From positions 62,001 through 126,000 of the forward strand of contig WHUZ01000112.1 of NCBI GenBank assembly GCA_015179045.1: a stretch of 64,000 bases of DNA, read 5' to 3'. Below are positions 57,961-64,000 of this stretch, piece by piece. Numbering within the stretch: position 1 is the stretch's first letter; each line of letters opens with the position of its first letter. Made by a program: the position numbers and the translations under genes. This stretch comes from Kalaharituber pfeilii (lineage: Eukaryota > Ascomycota > Pezizomycetes > Pezizales > Pezizaceae). The notes under the pieces were generated by a model. That model saw only the letters and a list, made by a program, of their open reading frames with translations, was not told where the DNA came from and did no database searches.

Positions 57961-58874
57961 GCAGCCGCTTGGAGAGTTGTGGGAGTGGCTTGTAGGAGGC
58001 ACGGTGCAATGATTTTGCTCAGTACAGCGGTGGGTAACTTGTCGCGACACACCCTGTCTCTCAACTACCCGTTCGCTGAATAAGTTCAACTCGCAGGCTG
58101 AGCTGTATTCAACTCGTAAGCTGTGAAATTTACCCCCCCCCTGCATCGCCACTGCTGCACGCACTCGCTGGCCACATAACTTTACCCTCAACCGCATACC
58201 TGCCGCGGAATTCGACCCCCCAAAAATTTCCACGCTACCCCCTTTTTTTGGGATCATCATCAGCTACGGTACTGAATTTCTCACGTTTCAGTGGCATTTA
58301 CCCTGAATTGATCAACTATCTTTATACTATGGAGTTAAACCTACACGGCATGTAATTACATCTCCCCCCAATGATCTCACTTCGGAATTCGATTTGAACG
58401 CCGTACCCACATATCCGTTTGCTATGGCTAGGCTCTCGCTTTGCTACCTCTTCTGCCTGTTAGGCATTACATCATATAAAAAAAAAACCATATTATAGCT
58501 GCAGATGGATGCGCTGCCTGAACTATGACTCTACTCCTTTTGCTCTTGGTTTCTGGGACATATATATACGCTACTCCATAGCACACCAGCAGCCGCATAC
58601 AACCCCTCAAATGTAGCATAATCCTGCATCGCAGCTTCTCTCACGTGCCCCAGTCCCTTCGGGTCACGATGCACTGCAGGAAGTGGAACTCGAGCCCCCA
58701 TATGGACGCTTCCAAAAAATTAAGAAAATGGCGATATATTTACAGTAAAGTGGCAGACTCATCTAAATGAATATCGGAGATTTCAGATTCCTTTTTGGAA
58801 AGTTTGAATGGAGTGGGGCGCGGAGCTGGGGAGTTTTGGGTTGTAATGCTTGGTCAAAATGGGGGGGGTGCCAA
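57961..58874. other. intergenic, no gene seen
   Basis: No supported frame. C runs near 58130 and 58230. Confidence 0.35.
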
Positions 58875-59090
58875 GACTGCCCTCCGCCCCGTCGTCCCTA
58901 CCACCGTTCCCGCTCTCTCTCTCGCTTCCGGGGCCCTCTCCGACAAATCTCCGCTCACTTTTGAACCCACCTCTATATCCTCTCCACGTCTCTCACAGCC
59001 TCTCTCCCACCACCGCTTCCACCTGTCCCACCTCTAACAGCATCTCCCACCACCTCCGCGGAAGCCTTTCCGATATCGTTTCCTAGATTC
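58875..59090 (+). repeat. CT-rich dispersed repeat, copy 5
   Basis: CTCTCCACGTCTCTCACAGC and CCACCACCGCTTCCACCTGT; runs into GCCTTTCCGATATCG. Confidence 0.6.
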
Positions 59091-59259
59091 ACCATCTCGC
59101 TGCCTCGATACGTAGATTACTCCTAGATATGTCGCCTACTTCCATGTGACTTTCGTCTTTTCAGCTTTTTCCACTATTTTCGTTTTATGGCACGATTTAT
59201 TGTTTCGCCATTTCTCGATATCTCATGAAATGGAATCTGCATCTTGAGTATCAAGGGGG

Positions 59260-59830
59260 CATTGAGTGCATAGGGTTCCCAGGCGGATACACGTCTATAA
59301 TATGGTCGGCTGAGGAAGTCTTGGCTAAGCTGGGCATGAATTCCGAAGCAAGAAGCGCTGTCGCCCCTTTGAAACAGAGCCGGTGGGAATATGCAGGTTA
59401 TGGGTAAGTGGGATTTCCAGTCGGGTCAGGTCTATAATAGAGTCGGCGGAGGAAAGCCCGGCTGAGTTGAGCATGATTTCCGAAGCAAAAAGGAGTCCAT
59501 TTTGCATAGGACAGGTACTCGATGGGTGCGAGGAATCGGTCTCTTGTCTAAGGCAGAATCCCCTTTGTGCAAGGAGGGAGCTTCGTCCTTATATGGTGTT
59601 CCAGTCGCAGATTTATAATATCGTTGGAGGAAGAAGCCTGATTAAAGTTGGGCAGCGAATTCCGAACCAAGAGCTGCTGCCCCCTCTTATAAAACAAGCG
59701 ACAAAAATGTGGGAGTAGGGGGTTATCGGCACATGGGGATTCGAGACGGACCGGGCCTATAAAATCGTCAGCGGAGCAAGCCTAACTAAGTTGCACGGCG
59801 AACTCAGTAAGGCTCTAAATTTAACTCACT
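59260..59830 (+). repeat. four diverged ~140-180-bp direct repeats with TATAATA cores
   Basis: Cores GTCTATAATATGGTCGGCTG, GTCTATAATAGAGTCGGCGG, TTTATAATATCGTTGGAGG and CCTATAAAATCGTCAGCGG begin near 59296, 59431, 59610 and 59755. Each is followed about 40 bp later by a TTCCGAAGC-like motif. A fifth relative lies near 36447. Confidence 0.65.
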
Positions 59831-60872
59831 GGATGTTTGTCGCTCGACGAAAATACCATTGCAGCGGCTTACAAGCTCGGATATATAAAATCCCTGCTGT
59901 TGTTTTGCGCAAACCCGACTTCCGGGAAATCCTTTATAGTACGTGAGACTCTACGTTTACTACCGACGTTGTTTTTGGAATATGAAAAGGGGGTCTGAAT
60001 GCTGGCCTGTTGTTCTGACAAGGTTATTTCCCCCTCAAGTTCAAGCTACGGCAATAGTCAATTCAGATCTCTCCACATTGGTCACTCCATCGAAGCAAAT
60101 AGCACTGCGAGCTGATCTGGATAAGGCAATTATAACTGTGCATACATACAAAACTCTGATTGATGTTGGGGAAGGGTTGAAATTCATGATGGGGGGGGGG
60201 GAATTGTAGCAGGGGCTGCGGAGGTGAACTTTGCAGTACCTGAGTTGCGGGAAGCATCTGGGCGAGGAGATATAGCCTCTACACAAGCCGCCACATTTAA
60301 ATTAGAGCCAGTTGGATTGGATTGGATTGGAGCCACCAGCGTTGGAGTTGGGAGGTTTATAAGGTTGAATTTAGCCAACTGGTACAAAAACGTAGAATTC
60401 AGACTGCGTATAGGAAGGAACGTACAGTGCTACTATGTCATAGAATCTTGTATTATAGCACTGGTAGTACCATTGCCACTATTGCATGTCCAAGTGGAGT
60501 ATCGCACAGAGTGGGTATTTGCTGGGCTTATACATAATGAACTGTAGATGCTGTAGATGTAGCATTGTTCGCTTGTTTTTTCTTGGAAATTCGGAATCAG
60601 CGTGGTCAATATGGTTTATAACTAGTTCACCGCACATGTCAGGGATATATTCGATGTCGATATGCCTGCATTTCGTCGTTTGGGAGGGAGGATGCCAAAT
60701 CGGTGCAAAGTTGCCCATGTATGATGGTATTCCGCCCGATACTTGCATCAATGGCCTGCATATGCATGTCGGCTTGGGATAGATTACGAGACCCGTGACA
60801 CACAGCGCGGTATATTGGGAACCCGCCATATGCTGAAGTAAATTTCTAGAATTATGTAGCAGACTTCGTATA
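59831..60872. other. intergenic, no recognised gene
   Basis: A 107-codon frame at 60224-60547 includes a GGATTGGATTG run but no known domain. Nothing else supported. Confidence 0.35.
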
Positions 60873-60877
60873 TAGTA

Positions 60878-62546
60878 GGGGTATTCAGACTAGAAATATC
60901 CGATCGGATACGTATTCACCCATATGCGGACATGACTTTCCCCTAGTCTGAATGCCCGGTAAAAATTAACGTACGAGAAATCAGCAGTTTTACCCCGGAT
61001 ATGGGGTCCTCTCTACATGCAAAATTTTGGCGTCATATCCGACAGTTTTTGGGACATATCTGGTGCTTGGCGTCATAAACGTGACGATTATGATTTTGCA
61101 CGTGAGGAACTAAGCGGCATTTCTTGGCTTCTGAGCCTCATCATCTTGGCTTGCCGGTTTGTGTGATGCAACTGGCAACAAACTCAACCCTCCCCCACCA
61201 AGTGTTCCCACGCTTCAAGGATTCGAAGTTTACGCTTAAGTTTGGAGATTGCAACTAGTACCATTTCGATGAAAGGTAAGCAGATCGTCTAAACTGGGAG
61301 TTATGGTCTAGAGTGAGTTCACTAATGAGGTTGTGGTGTTTCGGGGGGGGTTGTAGGATGGGGAGGCGGGGTGCAAAGCCAAAGGAAGCGACTCCACCAG
61401 CATCTCAACAAGAGAAGAGGAATCCAATTCAATGGTCAGGGAACTTGGATGTTGCCCTAGCTCATATAATGAAGGAGAATTGGGCTAGTTATCAGGGTTC
61501 GAAGAATAAGATGGAGGTGTGCCGTAAATGGGCAGCTATTTTACACATCTCCCAACAGGATACAGGTGGGGAAAAGACCAAAGCTCACATAAGTCATCTG
61601 GTATCAAGTTATACGAAGGCTCGAGAATTGTTACAGATGACCGGAAGTGGGTCTAAAGTCAAGGAGGTGAAGGTTAATGGTAAAAAAATGAAAGTCACCG
61701 TAAGCGTGGAAGATCAAGTTCGGCAAATTTGCCCTGTTTACGAAATCCTGGATACCTTTTTGGGAACTCGTGCAACTGTAGTAATGAGTTCAACAATTGG
61801 GTTAGGCACAAATGGGTTAATGGGGACGTTGACTTTGGGCGGGAAGAAGGATGAGGCTGGAGGGGATATAAGCAGTGCTAGTGAGGATTCTACAAACCTA
61901 CCGAAGAGTACCAACAGTCAGAGTGGTGAATTTACTCAAACCTTGCTTGGAAATTTAACTAGTACTCAGGCGGCGGAGTTTGGATATAAGAGCCCTAATA
62001 TTCCAATTGATCCACGTCTGTTGACCGAGGATGGAGAGGGTGTGGGGAAGGATGGGAAGGGTTACCTTTCCAATAACCATTTATCAATTTGCGCTTGTCG
62101 CTCACCCGTGGCATATTGCGTGGCTTTTTGCGTAGGACTTAGGCTCGTGGAACTTCGTGGCTGATGTTATTTGGAAACTGGCTCACGCACTTGTGGACTT
62201 GTGGACTTAGGAATTTCTAAGTTCAGACGGAGGTAGACTAAAGGGTCATGCAACCAGCCTACTGCAAGCCAAGGCCACTCCCTTCATCTGCACGTGGTGC
62301 CTACATGTGACTTCATGAGCATATCTACCAGATATGATTTCCCATATTCAATCGGATATGACAGTCCAATATCCGGACATGAGGACCCCATATCCGCCCG
62401 TATCCGACCGTATAAGTACGCTTCAAGTAGTCTCCGGACCGGATATGAAAATTCATCGTAGGGCACCGAACACGATTTTCCTATCCGGATTTTTGGGATT
62501 TTCATATCTACCATATCCGATCGGATATTTCTAGTCTGAATACCCC
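60878..62546. mobile_element. inverted-repeat transposon carrying a DNA-binding protein gene, 1669 bp
   Basis: Ends GGGGTATTCAGACTAGAAAT and complement continue with ATATCCGATCGGATA to about 32 bp. TAGTA flanks both sides (60873-60877, 62547-62551). Many ATATCCG-type motifs lie just inside both ends, likely protein-binding sites. No catalytic transposase is present, so the superfamily stays open. Confidence 0.8.
61358..62164 (+). CDS. transposon-encoded Myb/SANT-like DNA-binding protein (268 aa)
   Basis: ATG 61358 is preferred: the open frame extends upstream without a strong start, and MGRRGAKPKEATPP is a plausible N-terminus. NPIQWSGNLDVALAHIMKEN and CRKWAAILH form a helix-turn-helix-like opening. 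KAHISHLVSSYTKARELL is a third helix block, followed by VEDQVRQICPVYEILDTFLG, a pattern seen in fungal transposon-associated DNA-binding proteins (family knowledge, not a named Pfam call). The tail is Ser/Gly-rich. It lies centrally in the 60.9-62.5 kb element and probably recognises its ATATCCG repeats. Frame intact. Confidence 0.65.
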   Translation: MGRRGAKPKEATPPASQQEKRNPIQWSGNLDVALAHIMKENWASYQGSKNKMEVCRKWAAILHISQQDTGGEKTKAHISHLVSSYTKARELLQMTGSGSKVKEVKVNGKKMKVTVSVEDQVRQICPVYEILDTFLGTRATVVMSSTIGLGTNGLMGTLTLGGKKDEAGGDISSASEDSTNLPKSTNSQSGEFTQTLLGNLTSTQAAEFGYKSPNIPIDPRLLTEDGEGVGKDGKGYLSNNHLSICACRSPVAYCVAFCVGLRLVELRG

Positions 62547-62551
62547 TAGTA

Positions 62552-63376
62552 TGAAGAGTCGCCAGAAGCTCTGACTTATATACATGAATAATGATAGCCA
62601 ATAAGTGGCAAAAAATATAGAATAAAGCTAACAATAGTGAAAGAATGACATAGTGTATATTCGTCTTCGAGCCACAATATTTACGTCAAGATATGAGCAG
62701 TAATGAAATCAATAGGAATCGTAGAAATGATACAATAGGCTTTTTCGTACCTAGCGCTTCGCCACTCAGTGGCGGATAGCACCTCGGGTGTACGCATAAT
62801 TTCAACATATGCTGATAAGCCTGGATACGGGGGTATATAACCCAGCCACCCTCGAAAAAAAAAAAAGAAAAAGGTTGGAGGCAAGGAGCTTTGTACAGGA
62901 TGATCTTGCTCTCACTTCTTCTCCGAAACCTAAATGTTGGTCTTGGAGCAGGGTGTTGTGCATCAGCAACTGCTAGCGCAACGCATGCCATGCACTCAAT
63001 TACCAAGATGCAATATAAAGGATTATTCCTATTTGCATTCTTTTCCGGTCTTTCCTTAGGCCATTGTAGTGTTGAGGGTAATTTCATACAATCTTTACGG
63101 TCAAGGTGAACATGTTCCGACTAGGGGTATTTTATGCCCCGTTACAATCATATAAAGTCAAATATTAATGTATGATATTTTATTCTTCAGAAAGTCAGCC
63201 TTGCTGGACTATGAAGCTATCTATAAGTGTAAATGAACTAGCAATTCCGAACCTCCCTGTATTCTATGCATGAACATCTCCAGAGCATCAAAGATCAACT
63301 TTCTCGTTATGGTCCTGCTTGTCATCCTCTTCCTCGTCGTGCCCTTACCAATCATAGTCATCGTTTTGTTCCTCGT
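62552..63376. other. intergenic downstream of the LPMO gene
   Basis: No supported gene. An A-rich run near 62856-62872. Confidence 0.4.
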
Positions 63377-64000
63377 TCAAGTCCACTTCCTGGACTCATC
63401 ATCCTCGAATTCGTCTCCGCGTTTAAGACTACGTCCAATATCATAGTCGTCTTGTGCAAGACCATGTATATCAGAAGCCTCCTCATGCGAATCCACATCT
63501 TCAAGGAGTGAACGAGCGATCCGCAAGGCTCTCTTCATCTTCCGGTTCTTCCTCTCCCTTGTGGCCTTGGATACGCAGTCTCTGCCAACTGGAGCTGAGT
63601 TTCCATTGCCACGCTTGTCGGAACCTGGTTGTGGGAACTTCAGATTGCCTCCTTCGGTCGTACTGCACTGGTTTTCGCTCCTGATGTTGGCGACGAACAT
63701 GTCTGGCAATCTGTCAAATGCGCCTCTGTTCCTTGTGTTGGAGTTGATGGAAACGGATTGGCAGCGCATGTACATTTCACGCTGTCCTCTGCGGTTGAAC
63801 CAGGTCCTATGGGCACCGGTGTTGGGTCAGTTCTAGCCCAAGCTTGGAGATTAGTGTTTCAATGTTAGGTATGCTTACCAGGCAATTGTGGCTTGTCCTC
63901 CAGGCAGCCCGCTCGGGACGGTATACCTCAACTCTGGCAGCTTGTTGTTGAGACCTAACGCTGGATTCAGATTTCCATCGGTATCCATTGGGCAGCCACC
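63377..64000 (-). CDS. AA11-like lytic polysaccharide monooxygenase, 3' part
   Basis: Minus-strand exons 64000-63879 and 63806-63377, with a GTAAGC...ATAG intron of 72 bp. The gene runs off the window, so its N-terminus (signal peptide and first histidine) is not seen. Visible motifs: GGCPMDTDGNLNPALG, LRYTVPSGLPGGQATIAWTW (tryptophan codon split by the intron), FNRRGQREMYMRC, GAFDRLPDMFVANI, and EGGNLKFPQPG. The GGCP / PxGxAtxAWTWFNxxGxREMYMxC pattern fits AA11-type, chitin-active copper oxygenases secreted by ascomycetes (family knowledge). The C-terminal ~75 residues are unusual: basic (KATRERKNRKMKRALRIARS) then acidic, ending ESRKWT. Confidence 0.82.

Noticed and set aside
60224..60547. 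107-codon frame
   Set aside because: No recognisable domain and includes a simple GGATT repeat; not supported as a gene.

Overview
The window is nuclear DNA of a filamentous ascomycete (Pezizomycotina). The genes have short GT-AG introns with internal TGCTAAC/ACTAAC-type branch sites. They encode a DUF4246 protein, NACHT-ankyrin receptors of the NLR/STAND class, a lytic polysaccharide monooxygenase and small secreted proteins. Repeats show heavy C:G to T:A decay of the RIP type. The genus cannot be named from sequence alone. Gene density is low and mobile DNA dominates.

Layout. 0.2-2.1 kb is a degenerate array of a roughly 57-bp repeat, which reappears inverted at 21.2-22.7 kb. 2.5-4.4 kb holds remnants of inverted-repeat DNA transposons. 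4.8-7.1 kb is an intact six-exon DUF4246 gene. 8.3-9.7 kb is an ORF1-only LINE derivative. 10.5-14.8 kb is an intact nine-exon NLR (NLR-A, 1228 aa), followed by two 5'-truncated LINE insertions. 16.2-20.8 kb is an extremely AT-rich RIP block, with an unmutated solo LTR sitting inside a mutated copy of the same LTR. 25.9-27.8 kb has a proline-rich candidate gene whose coding signal changes frame. 31.2-32.0 kb is a small secreted protein gene. 36.5-39.8 kb is a pair of abutting transposons, one carrying a PIF/Harbinger transposase and its DNA-binding partner, both broken. 42.2-47.1 kb is NLR-B, a nine-exon paralogue of NLR-A with one in-frame stop. 49.7-50.5 kb is a TA-flanked element. 50.6 kb encodes a small acidic secreted peptide. 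52-52.8 kb looks like inserted mitochondrial DNA. 52.9-54.8 kb is a foldback transposon with arms of about 570 bp. 55.5-56.1 kb is an NLR relic. 60.9-62.5 kb is a transposon carrying a DNA-binding protein gene. The right edge holds the 3' part of an AA11-like LPMO gene on the minus strand.

The most striking pattern is two families of hairpin-sized retroposons. Each unit is only about 42-50 bp plus a poly(A) tract, and most are flanked by 9-13 bp target-site duplications. One family equals the 3' terminus of the LINE found here. The other (seven clear copies) has one shared 5' end, so its units are not random 5' truncations. One copy landed inside an ankyrin exon of NLR-B and, with its 13-bp duplication, added exactly 60 bp, keeping the frame open. 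The NLR-A/B pair, the relics at 39.8 and 55.5 kb and the in-frame changes in the repeat exon suggest a rapidly evolving NLR cluster in a transposon-rich region.
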